DNA of 64,000 nucleotides from Micromonospora coriariae (GCF_900091455.1 NZ_LT607412.1:3906001-3970000), one strand, 5' to 3'. Numbered from the stretch's first letter, positions 34,821-43,262 are shown. Program-made: numbers and translations. Notes: generated by a model not told the origin, from the letters alone.

Positions 34821-35017
34821 CTTGATTGGTTGCGTCTGCACGACCTGCGGCACGCCGCCGCCACATTCCTGCTCGTCTCCGGTGCCTCGCCCCGGACCCG
34901 TGACGAAGGTGCTCGGTCACAGCCAGATCGGGCTGACGATTGAACACCTACGCCCACGTCCTGCCGGAGATTGAGCGGGCGGCCGTGGACGAGGCCGCGA
35001 AGCACCTCTTCGGGTGA
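34821..35017 (+). pseudogene. Tyrosine integrase C-terminal remnant with frameshifts
   Basis: Three consecutive frames give LDWLRLHDLRHAAATFLLVSG, then VTKVLGHSQIGLTI, then NTYAHVLPEIERAAVDEAAKHLFG and a stop at 35015-35017. Together these are the H-x-x-R, GH and catalytic Tyr boxes of a tyrosine recombinase, joined only by two frameshifts. The N-terminal and arm-binding parts are gone. It ends 71 bp before the tRNA 3' end, the normal place for an integrase that uses this tRNA. Confidence 0.8.
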
Positions 35018-35085
35018 CTTGGCTGTACGGGAGCCGTGATGATCGCTAGGACCCGGAGCGGAAAGCCGCTGACCTGCGGTGAGGT

Positions 35086-35130
35086 GGGTGCGCCCGGCAG
35101 GATTCGAACCTGCGGCCTTGGGATTAGAAG
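35086..35130. repeat. att-like direct repeat: copy inside the intact tRNA-Arg
   Basis: Proximal copy of the 45-bp repeat, covering the 3' half of the functional tRNA from the anticodon loop to just past the discriminator base. Two mismatches separate it from the distal copy at 34042-34086, so the insertion is old. Confidence 0.8.
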
Positions 35131-35161
35131 TCCCCTGCTCTATCCGCTGAGCTACGGGCGC
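35089..35161 (-). tRNA. tRNA-Arg (anticodon UCU)
   Basis: The minus strand folds into a full cloverleaf of 73 nt. The acceptor stem is GCGCCCG with CGGGCGC, followed by TAGCTCAGCGGATAGAGC (D arm). The anticodon loop is CTTCTAA with TCT in the centre, and the T arm is GCAGG-TTCGAAT-CCTGC. Discriminator A; CCA is not encoded. It is the integration site for the adjacent element relic. Confidence 0.95.
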
Positions 35162-35319
35162 GCGGCGTGGGTGTCGCGCCCAGAGGGTACCGCCGACCCG
35201 CCGGCCGACGGGGAAAAGGGTGCCCGCGTCCACGTTGCCGAGCAGGGTCTCACGGGGACCCGGTGACCGGCATCCGGGTTCCCACGGACCGACCCGGCGC
35301 GGGCCCGTACCCTCGGCTG

Positions 35320-36027
35320 GTGCTGCTGGACCCCGACGCGGAGAACGACGTCGCCTACGAGCTGTGCCAGATCGTGGGCCGTGCCATCCTGCCGTACCGG
35401 TCGTCGGACGCCACCGACCGGCGCTTCGGCACCGCGTTCTTCTTCCAGGGCACCGAGGACCCGGTGGGGGAGTCGCTGCTGACGGCGGCCGACCTGGTGG
35501 GCACCCCCGGCGGGGAGCTGAGTCTGCGGGCGAGTGTCACCGAGCCGGCCGGGGTCGCACCGGACGCCGTCGCGGAGGCCGAGATCAAACCCGGCTGGGC
35601 GCGCTTCCCCGGCGACGGCATCGCGGTGCTGCCCACCGGTGGGTTGCACCGGTACGCCGGTGACGGCGGCTGGCGCTGGCGGGTGCAGCCGGTGCCCGCC
35701 GGGATCGCCGCCGGGCCCGAGGTGGTCGCCCGCCTCGGCACCGACGCCAGTTCCGCTTTCGTGCTGGCCCATGGGGTACGCGAAGACGGGTCGCGGCCAC
35801 TGGAGGTGGCCATCGAGCGGGTGGTCCGCGACGGGGACGCCGTGCGGATCACCACTGAGCTGCCATCGGGGTACGTCGGGGCGCCGGTCTTCGTCGTGCA
35901 GGCGGACGCGGCCGGGGAGGCGTCGCTGTACTGCCTGGGCCTGGTGCTGCCCGGTGTCGGCGGTCACCCGGTGGCGACCTTCGACCGGATCAGCGCCGTC
36001 CTCCCGCCCGCGTCCGGCGACGACTGA
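35320..36027 (+). CDS. Conserved hypothetical protein with trypsin-like-fold features
   Basis: 235 residues from GTG 35320, chosen because TACCCT lies six nt upstream; GTG 35263 is an in-frame alternative. RRFGTAFFFQGTEDPVGESLLTAADLVGTPG looks like the first strands of a trypsin-like peptidase (G-T-A-F-F.. then L-T-A-A-D), and TELPSGYVGAPVFVV resembles the G-x-S-G-x-P region with the serine replaced by Val-Gly. If this is right it is an inactive homologue. No neighbours give its role. Confidence 0.55.
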   Translation: MLLDPDAENDVAYELCQIVGRAILPYRSSDATDRRFGTAFFFQGTEDPVGESLLTAADLVGTPGGELSLRASVTEPAGVAPDAVAEAEIKPGWARFPGDGIAVLPTGGLHRYAGDGGWRWRVQPVPAGIAAGPEVVARLGTDASSAFVLAHGVREDGSRPLEVAIERVVRDGDAVRITTELPSGYVGAPVFVVQADAAGEASLYCLGLVLPGVGGHPVATFDRISAVLPPASGDD

Positions 36028-36072
36028 GGCACGCCGCTCGGCGGGTGGTGTGGCGGGCGTGGTCGGGCCGGG

Positions 36073-37140
36073 TCAGCCGCCGGTCGTCGCCGCACCTTCT
36101 GGATCGGACGCCGGACGCCGGCTCTCCGGCAGCTGCACGGCGTCCTCGCTCGACTCGTCCTCGGCCGCCACGTCGTCGGCCGGGGCGGTGGGGCCGGCGG
36201 CGAGGAACGCCTCGGCCCACCTGCCGACCTCGTCGAAGACCTTCGCGCGTACGGCGGGGCCGGAGAGCGTGAGGTCGTGCAGCCCGCCGTCGAAGCGGGC
36301 CAGGGTGACGTGCCGGCCGAGGCGGGGCGCATACCGGACCATGTGCTCCACGTCCAGCACGGCGTCGGCAAGGGTGGCGTTGTCGTGCCACTTGGTGCCC
36401 CGGAACGAGCGGGTCGAGCAGGCCAGCAGCACCGGCACCTGGATGTCCAGCCCGGCGCGCAGGCGGCGTTGGCCGGTGCGGATCGCGTTCAGCCAGCCGG
36501 CCCGGACCGGGAACCCGGCCAGCGGCTTCCACGCCAGGTCGTAGGTCCACTCGCCCCGGTGGTCGGCGTGCAGGCTCTCGCCGTACACCGTGCCCAGCCC
36601 GAACGGCACGATGCGGTGCGGCGCCCTGCGGCCCAGCCGGGAGACGGCGGCCGCGAGGGGTCGGCGCACCGCCCAGGGGGCGTTCAGGTCGAAGAAGGGG
36701 CTGTTGAGCACGAGGCCGTCGACGGTGCCGGCGTCGCGGCGGGCGTCCGCCCAGAGCGAGGTGATCAGGCCGCCGGTGGAGTGGCCCATCGCCAGCAGGG
36801 TGTCGTGCCCGTCGTCCTTGCGGATGATCTCGGCGGCGGCGTCCAGCTCCGGGAAGTAGTCGCTGATGTCGCTGCAGAAGTTCGGGGTCTGGTGCGGGAG
36901 CAGGCTGCGACCGTACTTGCGCAGGTCGAGGGCGTAGAAGTCCCAGCCCCGCTCGGCGAAGAAGTCGGCCAGGTGGGTCTGGAAGAAGTAGTCGACGAAG
37001 CCGTGCACGTAGAGCACCGCCCGCCCGGTGGGGCGCTCGGCCCGCCGCCGGACCACTGTCGCGACGACCGGGCCCTCGTCGTCGGTGCCCAGGTCGATCG
37101 TCTGCCGCTCGTACGGCGGCCCCAACACGTCCGGTTCCAC
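36073..37140 (-). CDS. Alpha/beta hydrolase (monoacylglycerol lipase/S33-like)
   Basis: 355 residues. VLYVHGFVDYFFQ gives the oxyanion region, LLAMGHSTGGLITSLWAD the nucleophile elbow (G-H-S-T-G), and ARFDGGLHDLTLSG the catalytic His. A lid-like insertion lies between. Probably a cytosolic lipase or esterase. GTG start with TAGCGT seven nt upstream and no Shine-Dalgarno. The last 35 residues are acidic and disordered. Confidence 0.85.
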   Translation of the reverse strand: MEPDVLGPPYERQTIDLGTDDEGPVVATVVRRRAERPTGRAVLYVHGFVDYFFQTHLADFFAERGWDFYALDLRKYGRSLLPHQTPNFCSDISDYFPELDAAAEIIRKDDGHDTLLAMGHSTGGLITSLWADARRDAGTVDGLVLNSPFFDLNAPWAVRRPLAAAVSRLGRRAPHRIVPFGLGTVYGESLHADHRGEWTYDLAWKPLAGFPVRAGWLNAIRTGQRRLRAGLDIQVPVLLACSTRSFRGTKWHDNATLADAVLDVEHMVRYAPRLGRHVTLARFDGGLHDLTLSGPAVRAKVFDEVGRWAEAFLAAGPTAPADDVAAEDESSEDAVQLPESRRPASDPEGAATTGG

Positions 37141-37238
37141 GTTCGCGACGCTACGCCGCCAAGCTACCCGGCGGTAGCCCCGGGATCCGGCCGCCCCGAC
37201 CGGCCATGCCAGCCGGCCGGGGCATACCGGGGTACGCG

Positions 37239-37670
37239 TCAGACGGTTTCCGCGTCGGCACGGCTCGGGTCGGCGTCGGGGAGTGCCTCAGCCGGATCGA
37301 CCTCATCCTGCGGCTGGCTGACGTCGCGCAGGTGCTTGTTGTGCCGAGGCTCCTGACGGGTCTTGGCGTCGTTGAGCCGCCGGCGCAGGTCGTCGCGGAC
37401 GTCGTTGAGCGCCGCGTGCAGGTCCTCCTCGCCAGAGGTGGTGACGATCTTCTGCCGGCCGGCGATCCAGCACTCCAGGGTGACCTTCTGCCCCCGCGCC
37501 TCGCGGTCCTTCACCGACACCTCCAGCTCGGTGGCGTCGGCGTGGAAGCCGGCGAGCCGGGCATCGAGGGTGGCGAACTGCTCGGCGATCCAGGCGCGGT
37601 CGCCCTGTGAGAACCCGGCGCCCACCCGCAGGCACTCGGCCACGGTGGCCGGGTTCGTCACGGCGCTCAT
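37239..37670 (-). CDS. HPF/RaiA-type ribosome hibernation factor
   Basis: 143 residues. RVGAGFSQGDRAWIAEQFATLDARLAGFHADATELEVSVKDREARGQKVTLECWIAG...SGEEDLHAALNDVRDDLRRRLND is the beta-alpha-beta3-alpha fold of HPF/RaiA proteins that bind the 30S decoding centre in stationary phase. It lacks the long-HPF dimerisation domain but has a charged tail. A 16-codon upstream frame overlaps its ATG by 4 bp and has the better ribosome site. Confidence 0.8.
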   Translation of the reverse strand: MSAVTNPATVAECLRVGAGFSQGDRAWIAEQFATLDARLAGFHADATELEVSVKDREARGQKVTLECWIAGRQKIVTTSGEEDLHAALNDVRDDLRRRLNDAKTRQEPRHNKHLRDVSQPQDEVDPAEALPDADPSRADAETV

Positions 37671-37717
37671 CGCCGCGCCTCGCAAGCGGTTGCGGAGCCG
37701 ATCGTGGTGATCATCAT
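37667..37717 (-). CDS. Upstream mini-ORF overlapping the HPF start
   Basis: ATG 37717 to TGA 37667 encodes MMITTIGSATACEARR. GAGAGG lies about 8 nt upstream, while the HPF ATG (37670) has no clear ribosome site of its own. The ATGA overlap suggests the HPF gene is read by reinitiation after this peptide. It could also simply be the 5' extension of a mis-framed gene. Confidence 0.45.
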   Translation of the reverse strand: MMITTIGSATACEARR

Positions 37718-37851
37718 GGCGCTGACCTCTCGTCGACGTGGAGCTGTTCGGTCGTGCTTGATCAAGTCCATACCCAGTTCGGTCGGACCCGGAAACCGCT
37801 GACGCCCCTCCGGGCGGGTCGGCCGTACCACATCCGGGCCTGATCAGGGAG

Positions 37852-37879
37852 TTGTCCACAGGTGGCGTCGTTGTCCACA
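37852..37879. promoter_or_regulatory. Pair of DnaA-box-like sequences upstream of the ssb-like gene
   Basis: TTGTCCACA occurs at 37852-37860 and 37871-37879, in direct orientation with starts 19 bp apart (nearly two helical turns). This is the DnaA-box consensus of high-G+C actinobacteria. The pair lies about 100 bp before the SSB start codon and between it and the divergent HPF gene. Confidence 0.65.
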
Positions 37880-37976
37880 GGCCGTGGGTTGGGTGCTGGC
37901 GAGGACCGTCCGCAGCGCCGAGGCTCGGTGTCGAGTCGACTCGCGCTGGCAGGCCCCCGATCCCCCTGGAGGGACG

Positions 37977-38768
37977 ATGTTCGACACTTACGTGACAATC
38001 GTCGGCAATGTGCTGACCACGCCCGAGTGGCGGCGTACCACCCAGAGCAACACCCTGGTGGCCAACTTCAAGGTCGCCTCCACCGCCCGCCGGCTCGACC
38101 GCGACAGCGGCCGCTGGGTCGATGGCAACTCGCTTCGGGTCCGCGTCAACTGCTGGCGCAGGCTCGCCGAGGGGGTGGCCTCCTCCGTGATGGTCGGCGA
38201 CCCGGTGGTGGTCTGCGGCCGGCTCTACACCCGCGACTGGACCGACGACGCCGGCAACCACCGCACCCTCTACGAGCTGGAGGCCGTCGCCGTCGGCCAC
38301 GACCTGTCCCGGGGTCGGGCCCGGTTCCTGCGCAACCGCCCGAGCATGACCACCAGCACGACCGAGGACGCGGAGGCCGAGAGCCGGGTGCACGGTGAGC
38401 CCACCGAGCCGGTGCCGGCCGGGCAGACGCCCGTCCTGCCCGACCCCCGCCCGCTGGACGACGACTTCGAGCTGCCCGACTTCGGCGCGGCGCAGTCCGG
38501 TCCGTTCACCGCGGTGGGCCCGGTCGACGACGACGCTTCCCTCAGCGCCGGCGGCGCGCGGGGCGGCGACGCCGACGGCCCGGCGGGGCTCGACGACGAC
38601 GAGTTGGCCCTCCCGCCCGGGGCGGACGACGAGCAGCCGGACGACGACCAGCCGGACGACGACCAGCCGGACGACGAGTTGGGGCCGGTGCCGGACGAGG
38701 GCCGGCCGGAGCCCACGCCCTCCGGTCGGGGGCGGCGTGGCCGGGGGCGGGTCCCGCAGCCGGCGTGA
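37977..38768 (+). CDS. Single-stranded DNA-binding protein paralogue
   Basis: 263 residues. The OB fold occupies residues 1-125: MFDTYVTIVGNVLTTPEWRRTT, VANFKVASTARR, LRVRVNCWRRLAEGVASSVMVGDPVVVCGRLYTRDW and YELEAVAVGHDLSRG. The tail of about 135 residues is acidic and ends in GRRGRGRVPQPA, without the acidic D-D-x-P-F tip that housekeeping SSBs use to bind partner proteins. It contains three copies of a QPDDD repeat. It is therefore an accessory SSB, not the main one. GGAGGGA ribosome site. Confidence 0.88.
   Translation: MFDTYVTIVGNVLTTPEWRRTTQSNTLVANFKVASTARRLDRDSGRWVDGNSLRVRVNCWRRLAEGVASSVMVGDPVVVCGRLYTRDWTDDAGNHRTLYELEAVAVGHDLSRGRARFLRNRPSMTTSTTEDAEAESRVHGEPTEPVPAGQTPVLPDPRPLDDDFELPDFGAAQSGPFTAVGPVDDDASLSAGGARGGDADGPAGLDDDELALPPGADDEQPDDDQPDDDQPDDELGPVPDEGRPEPTPSGRGRRGRGRVPQPA
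38634..38678 (+). repeat. Tandem 15-bp repeat in the ssb-like gene
   Basis: CAGCCGGACGACGAC is repeated three times (last base of the third copy changed), coding for QPDDD QPDDD QPDDE in the acidic tail. An in-frame minisatellite that could vary in copy number between strains. Confidence 0.8.
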
Positions 38769-39120
38769 CCTCTCGGCTCCGCCATCCCGGCTGTCTGGGA
38801 CGACGGCCGGGATGGCGGCCAGGCGGCGGCGCGACCGCTTGGCGGCGGCGCGACCGGTGTGCGGGCGGCACCGGTGCGCGGGTGCTCCGGCGGCACGTCA
38901 CGAACGGGGGCGGGGTGGCGACGCGATCGGCGTTGTCACCCCGCGTGACGCCCGTGGCTCGGCCGCCAACGCCCGGCGCCGCCCTGCGGCCGGCCTCTGC
39001 CGCACCCGCGACCGCCCGCTGCCCGGCGCGGCGAGCAGGTTGGGCGGGGTGGTCGGGGCGTGCCGGGCCGGGCTGGTTCACGGGACGCTCGTCTAGGCTG
39101 GCCGGCCGGAGGTGGTGCGC
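38769..39120. other. Intergenic region between the ssb-like gene and cobD
   Basis: About 350 bp. It contains the terminator at 38779-38818 and, near its end, TAGGCT (39094-39099), a plausible -10 for the cobD transcript. I looked for a cobalamin riboswitch (B12-box-like sequence) and found none. Nothing else is supported. Confidence 0.45.
38779..38818 (+). terminator. Terminator hairpin after the ssb-like gene
   Basis: CCGCCATCCCGGC (38779-38791) and GCCGGGATGGCGG (38806-38818) form a perfect 13-bp stem with a 14-nt loop, 11 bp after the stop. Confidence 0.75.
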
Positions 39121-40185
39121 GTGCGACGGACAGCGCCGGTGGCGAACGCGGTGGGGCTGCTGGCCGGGTACGCGCTGGACAGGCTGCTCGGCGACCCACG
39201 CCGGTGGCACCCGGTGGCCGGCTTCGGGCAGGCCGCCGGCGCGCTGGAGCGGCGGCTCTACCGACCGGACCGGACGGCCGGGGTGCTGTTCACCGCGCTG
39301 GCCGTTGGTGGGCCGGTGCTGCTCGGGGCAGCCGCCGCGGTTGCCACCCGACGCCGGCCGGTGACCCGGGCGGTGCTCGTGGCCGCCGGCACCTGGACCG
39401 TGCTGGGCGGTCGCACCCTGCGGCACGAGGCCACCGTCATGGGTGCGGCGCTGCGCGACGGCGACCTGCCCGCCGCCCGGCGACGCCTCGGTCACCTCTG
39501 TGGCCGGGACCCGTCGACCCTGGGCGAGTCGGAACTGGCCCGGGCCACCGTCGAGTCGGTCGCGGAGAACACCTCCGACGCGGTGGTCGCCCCGCTGGTC
39601 TGGGGCGCGGTCGCCGGCCTGCCCGGGCTGCTGGGCTACCGCGCGGCCAACACCCTCGACGCGATGGTCGGGCACCGGTCGGCGCGCTACGCGCGGTTCG
39701 GCACCCCGGCCGCCCGGCTGGACGACCTGCTCAACCTGGTGCCGTCCCGGCTGACCGGGCTGCTCACCATCGCGGTCGCGCCGGTCGCGAACGGCGACCG
39801 GGAACGCGCGTGGCGGGTGTGGCGGCGCGACCGCAACGACCATCCGAGCCCCAACGCCGGTCAGTGCGAGGCGGCGATGGCCGGCGCGCTGGGGGTACGC
39901 CTCGGCGGCCGCAACGTCTACTTCGGGCGCTCCGAGGTGCGCCCCTTCCTGGGCGACGGTCCCCGCCCCGAGGCGCGGCACCTCAGGCGAGCCGCCCGGA
40001 TCTCCGGCGCGGTCGGCCTGGCCGCCCTCGGGCTGGCCGCCGCGTACCCGTTGACCGTCGGACGTCTGGCCGCCGCCGTCGGGCGACGCGGGTTGAGCGC
40101 GGCCGCCGGGCGGCGCGGGCCGGCCGGTGCTGTTGCCCGGCGCGGGCTGCGAGCCGTCGTGGCGGGCCAGGGGAGCGGGCGGTGA
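39121..40185 (+). CDS. cobD: Adenosylcobinamide-phosphate synthase CobD/CbiB
   Basis: 354 residues, an integral membrane enzyme that attaches the aminopropanol arm to adenosylcobyric acid. Signatures are [25 protein letters not shown] at the N-terminus, [25 protein letters not shown] in the centre and [28 protein letters not shown]. Four or five hydrophobic segments. GTG 39121 is chosen because GGAGG lies 8 nt upstream; GTGs at 39112 and 39115 are closer to it. The stop overlaps cobQ by 4 bp. Confidence 0.93.
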   Translation: MRRTAPVANAVGLLAGYALDRLLGDPRRWHPVAGFGQAAGALERRLYRPDRTAGVLFTALAVGGPVLLGAAAAVATRRRPVTRAVLVAAGTWTVLGGRTLRHEATVMGAALRDGDLPAARRRLGHLCGRDPSTLGESELARATVESVAENTSDAVVAPLVWGAVAGLPGLLGYRAANTLDAMVGHRSARYARFGTPAARLDDLLNLVPSRLTGLLTIAVAPVANGDRERAWRVWRRDRNDHPSPNAGQCEAAMAGALGVRLGGRNVYFGRSEVRPFLGDGPRPEARHLRRAARISGAVGLAALGLAAAYPLTVGRLAAAVGRRGLSAAAGRRGPAGAVARRGLRAVVAGQGSGR

Positions 40186-41723
40186 GCGGTGGGCTGCTGG
40201 TCGCCGGCACCACGTCCGACGCCGGCAAGAGTGTGCTCACCGCCGGCATCTGCCGCTGGCTGCACCGGCAGGGCGTGAAGGTGGCGCCGTTCAAGGCGCA
40301 GAACATGTCGAACAACTCGGCGGTGGTGGTCGGGCCGGACGGGCGTGGTGGCGAGATCGGCCGGGCCCAGGCCATGCAGGCTGCCGCCTGCGGCATCGCC
40401 CCCGACCTGCGCTTCAACCCGGTGCTGCTCAAGCCGGGCAGCGACCTCGCCAGCCAGGTCGTGCTGCTCGGCGAGGCGGTCGACACGATCACCGCCGGCA
40501 CCTTCCGGCAACTGCGTCCCCGGCTCGCCCAGACCGCGTACGCGGCGTTGGCTGAGCTGCGGGATGCGTACGACGTGGTGATCTGCGAGGGTGCCGGCAG
40601 CCCTGCCGAGATCAACCTGCGGGCCGGGGACTACGTCAACATGGGCTTGGCCCGGCACGCCAACCTGCCCGCGATCGTGGTCGGCGACATCGACCGGGGT
40701 GGCGTCTTCGCCTCGATGTTCGGCACTGTGGCCCTGCTCGACCCGGCCGACCAGGCGCTGATCGCCGGCTTCGTGATCAACAAGTTCCGGGGCGACCTCG
40801 GCCTGCTCCAGCCGGGGCTGGACATGCTGCGCCACGTCACCGGCCGCCCCACGTACGGGGTGCTGCCCTGGGCGCTCGACCTCTGGCTCGACGCCGAGGA
40901 TTCGCTCGCCTACGGTCGGGTGCTCGGTCGCCCGGCCGCCCCGCACGGCACCGAGTGGCTGGACGTGGCCGTCGTCCGGCTGCCCCGGATCAGCAACGCC
41001 ACCGACGTGGAGGCGCTGGCCACCGAGCCGGGCGTCCGCGTACGCCTCACCGTCGAACCAGCCGAGCTGGCCGCCGCCGACCTGGTCGTCCTGCCCGGGT
41101 CCAAGTCGACAGTGGCGGACCTCGCCTGGCTGCGCGAGACCGGCCTCGCCGACGCGGTCCTGGCCCACGCGGCGGCCGGCAAGCCGCTGCTGGGTCTCTG
41201 CGGCGGTTTCCAGATGCTCGGGCGCGCGATCCACGATCCGGTGGAGAGTCGCCAGGGCAGTGTGCCGGGCCTCGGCCTGCTGCCCATCGAGATCACCTTC
41301 GATCCGCGCAAGACCGTCCGGCAGTCGGTGGGCACCGCCCACGGCGACCTGCCGGTCCGGGGCTACGAGATCCACCACGGGTACGTCTCGCAGACCGACC
41401 CGACCCTGACCCCGCTGCTGACCGGGAGCGACGGTGCCGGCGAGGGCGCGGTGCTCGGCGTGGTGCACGGCACGCACTGGCACGGGGCGTTCGAGTCCGA
41501 CGGCTTCCGCCGCCGCTTCCTCACCGAGGCGGCCCGGCTGGCCGGTCGCACCGGGTTCCGGGTCGCACCCGACACCAGCTTCGCCGCCGCCCGGGAACGC
41601 TCCCTCGACCTGCTCGGCGACCTGGTGGAGGAGCATCTGGACACCGACGCCCTCTGGCGCCTCATCGAGACCGGCCCGCCCCCCGGCCTCCCATTCATCC
41701 CACCCGGTCCGCCACCGGCCTGA
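40182..41723 (+). CDS. cobQ: Cobyric acid synthase CobQ
   Basis: 513 residues. It amidates the b, d, e and g side chains of the corrin ring. The N-terminal ATPase has [19 protein letters not shown] and [13 protein letters not shown]. The C-terminal glutaminase has the catalytic Cys in [12 protein letters not shown] and the His in [14 protein letters not shown]. All functional motifs are intact, in contrast to the CobB-like protein at 48.8 kb. GTG start inside the cobD stop (GTGA). Confidence 0.95.
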   Translation: MSGGLLVAGTTSDAGKSVLTAGICRWLHRQGVKVAPFKAQNMSNNSAVVVGPDGRGGEIGRAQAMQAAACGIAPDLRFNPVLLKPGSDLASQVVLLGEAVDTITAGTFRQLRPRLAQTAYAALAELRDAYDVVICEGAGSPAEINLRAGDYVNMGLARHANLPAIVVGDIDRGGVFASMFGTVALLDPADQALIAGFVINKFRGDLGLLQPGLDMLRHVTGRPTYGVLPWALDLWLDAEDSLAYGRVLGRPAAPHGTEWLDVAVVRLPRISNATDVEALATEPGVRVRLTVEPAELAAADLVVLPGSKSTVADLAWLRETGLADAVLAHAAAGKPLLGLCGGFQMLGRAIHDPVESRQGSVPGLGLLPIEITFDPRKTVRQSVGTAHGDLPVRGYEIHHGYVSQTDPTLTPLLTGSDGAGEGAVLGVVHGTHWHGAFESDGFRRRFLTEAARLAGRTGFRVAPDTSFAAARERSLDLLGDLVEEHLDTDALWRLIETGPPPGLPFIPPGPPPA

Positions 41724-41771
41724 CCGGCGACGCCGCCCGCCCGGTCACCGCGTCCCCGACTCGCACCGCCG

Positions 41772-42191
41772 TCAGTGGCGGACGTCGGCGGGGCGGTCGG
41801 TGGTGGGAAGGCCGGCGGCGAGCCACGCGTCGACACCACCGATCATGTCGGTGGCCCGGAGCAGCCCGAGCGTCTGCAGGCTGGCGGCGGCCAGGCTGGA
41901 GCTGTACCCCTCCCGGCACACCAGCACGATCTCCCGGTCGTAGCCGGTGGCCTCCGGGATGCGCCATTCGCTGGCCGGGTCGAGTCGCCACTCCAGCACC
42001 GTCCGGTCGATGACGACCGCCCCGGGCAGGTCCCCCTGGTCGCGGCGCTGCGTCTCGGTACGGGTGTCGACCAGCAGCGCGCCGCCGCGGACCGCCTCGA
42101 CGGTCTGCTGCGGAGTCAGTCGGTGCAGCCCGGCGCGGGCCTGTTCGAGCAGGGCGTCGACGCCGGGGCTCATCACGTCTCGGAGCACCAC
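41772..42191 (-). CDS. Rhodanese-like sulfurtransferase
   Basis: 139 residues, one rhodanese domain. The active-site loop is IVLVCREGYSSSLAAASLQ (Cys followed by R-E-G-Y-S-S), preceded by GALLVDTRTETQRRDQGDLPGAVVIDRTVLEWRLD and ended by GGVDAWLAAGLP. The start lies among GTG 42191, GTG 42188 and ATG 42173; CATGAT upstream favours 42188 for a leaderless message. Converges on cobQ. Sulfur acceptor unknown. Confidence 0.85.
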   Translation of the reverse strand: MVLRDVMSPGVDALLEQARAGLHRLTPQQTVEAVRGGALLVDTRTETQRRDQGDLPGAVVIDRTVLEWRLDPASEWRIPEATGYDREIVLVCREGYSSSLAAASLQTLGLLRATDMIGGVDAWLAAGLPTTDRPADVRH

Positions 42192-42337
42192 CCGATCATG
42201 CCGATTCGGGTGCGCGTCGGGCGGCGAACGGGCCCCGCATCACCCGTCGTCGCCCCAAATCCCTCGGACGTGACGGTGCCCGGCCGTGGCGGTCAGCCGG
42301 ACGTGTCAGCCCGGCCCAACCTGGCCGCTGATTCGGC

Positions 42338-42415
42338 GTGATCGACTCGGTTTCCCCGATCTCGCGGTATCCCTGTCGGCGGACACCGCGATATCAGCGA
42401 TCTGGAGTCGATCAC
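42338..42415. repeat. Dispersed palindromic element, copy 2
   Basis: GTGATCGACTC (42338-42348) and GAGTCGATCAC (42405-42415) are perfect 11-bp outer arms. An inner stem TCGCGGT/ACCGCGA with flanking GAT/ATC completes a long hairpin. It shares outer arms and words such as GCGATAT with the element at 30603-30678. It lies between the rhodanese and uridine-kinase-like genes, divergent units. Confidence 0.75.
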
Positions 42416-42570
42416 CCTGACCTGCGCCGGCGGCGGCATACTTCGGTGGTGTCCGAACCAGCCGGCCGAGGGCCGCTCCTCGACGGCATCCACCATCCCG
42501 CCCTGAGGCGGCCGGAACACGCGAGGCTGCGCTGAGCCCCGAAACCGGCCGGCCGGAAGCAAGCCCGCCC

Positions 42571-43188
42571 GTGGCGGTCGTCGAGGCGTACGCCGAGCTG
42601 GCGCGCCGGGTGCTCGCAGGCCCGGCACGGTTGGGTCGGACCCGGCTGGTCGCGGTCGACGGGCCGAGCGGCGCGGGCAAGAGCCGGTTCGCCGCGCACC
42701 TCGCGGACGCCCTGGCGGCGCTGCCCGGCGCTGCCCGACCGCCTGTGGTGCACACCGACGACCTGCTCGACGGCTGGGACGACCAGCTCACCTTCTGGCC
42801 CCGGCTCGACGAGTGGGTGCTGGGCCCGCTGCGTGCGGGGCGGCCCGGCTCCTACCGGCGCTACAGCTGGGTGCGGCGATGCTTCCTGCCCCGCCCGGTC
42901 CCGGTGCCGGCCGCGCCGGTGCTGATCCTGGAGGGGGTCAGCGCGGCGCGCGCCGCCGTTCGGCCGGAATTGACTCTGGCCGCCTTCGTCACCGCCCCCG
43001 CCTCGTTGCGGCTGACCCGCGCGGTCGCCCGCGACGGGCCGGAGATCCTGCCCGAGCTGCGCCGCTGGCACGCCGGGGAACGTGCGCACTTCGCCGCCGA
43101 CGACACGGCCACCCGGGCCGACCTGGTGGTCGACGGCGCGCCGAGGTTGCCGCACGACACGGACCGGTACTACGTGCGCATCCGCTGA
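42571..43188 (+). CDS. Uridine kinase-like P-loop protein
   Basis: 205 residues. Walker A is in VAVDGPSGAGKSRFAAHLADAL, followed by VVHTDDLLDGWDD (the D-D-x-x-D region that positions the nucleoside) and LILEGVSAARAAVRPEL (the E-G-x box of uridine kinases). Substrate cannot be fixed from sequence; such genes are annotated as uridine kinase or hypothetical ATP-binding. GTG start without a clear ribosome site. Confidence 0.78.
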   Translation: MAVVEAYAELARRVLAGPARLGRTRLVAVDGPSGAGKSRFAAHLADALAALPGAARPPVVHTDDLLDGWDDQLTFWPRLDEWVLGPLRAGRPGSYRRYSWVRRCFLPRPVPVPAAPVLILEGVSAARAAVRPELTLAAFVTAPASLRLTRAVARDGPEILPELRRWHAGERAHFAADDTATRADLVVDGAPRLPHDTDRYYVRIR

Positions 43189-43262
43189 GCGGGGCATGGA
43201 CGTGTGCCACCGGCTGCGGCACGATGCGAGGAGACTCAGGCGCGGCGAACGGGGGACTTCTC

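Noticed and set aside
34645..34974. Intact 109-codon gene in the element relic
   Set aside because: The frame joins unrelated reading of G+C-rich DNA with one fragment of the integrase; the recognisable integrase boxes lie in three different frames.
38769..39120. Cobalamin riboswitch before cobD-cobQ
   Set aside because: No B12-box-like sequence could be recognised on either strand.
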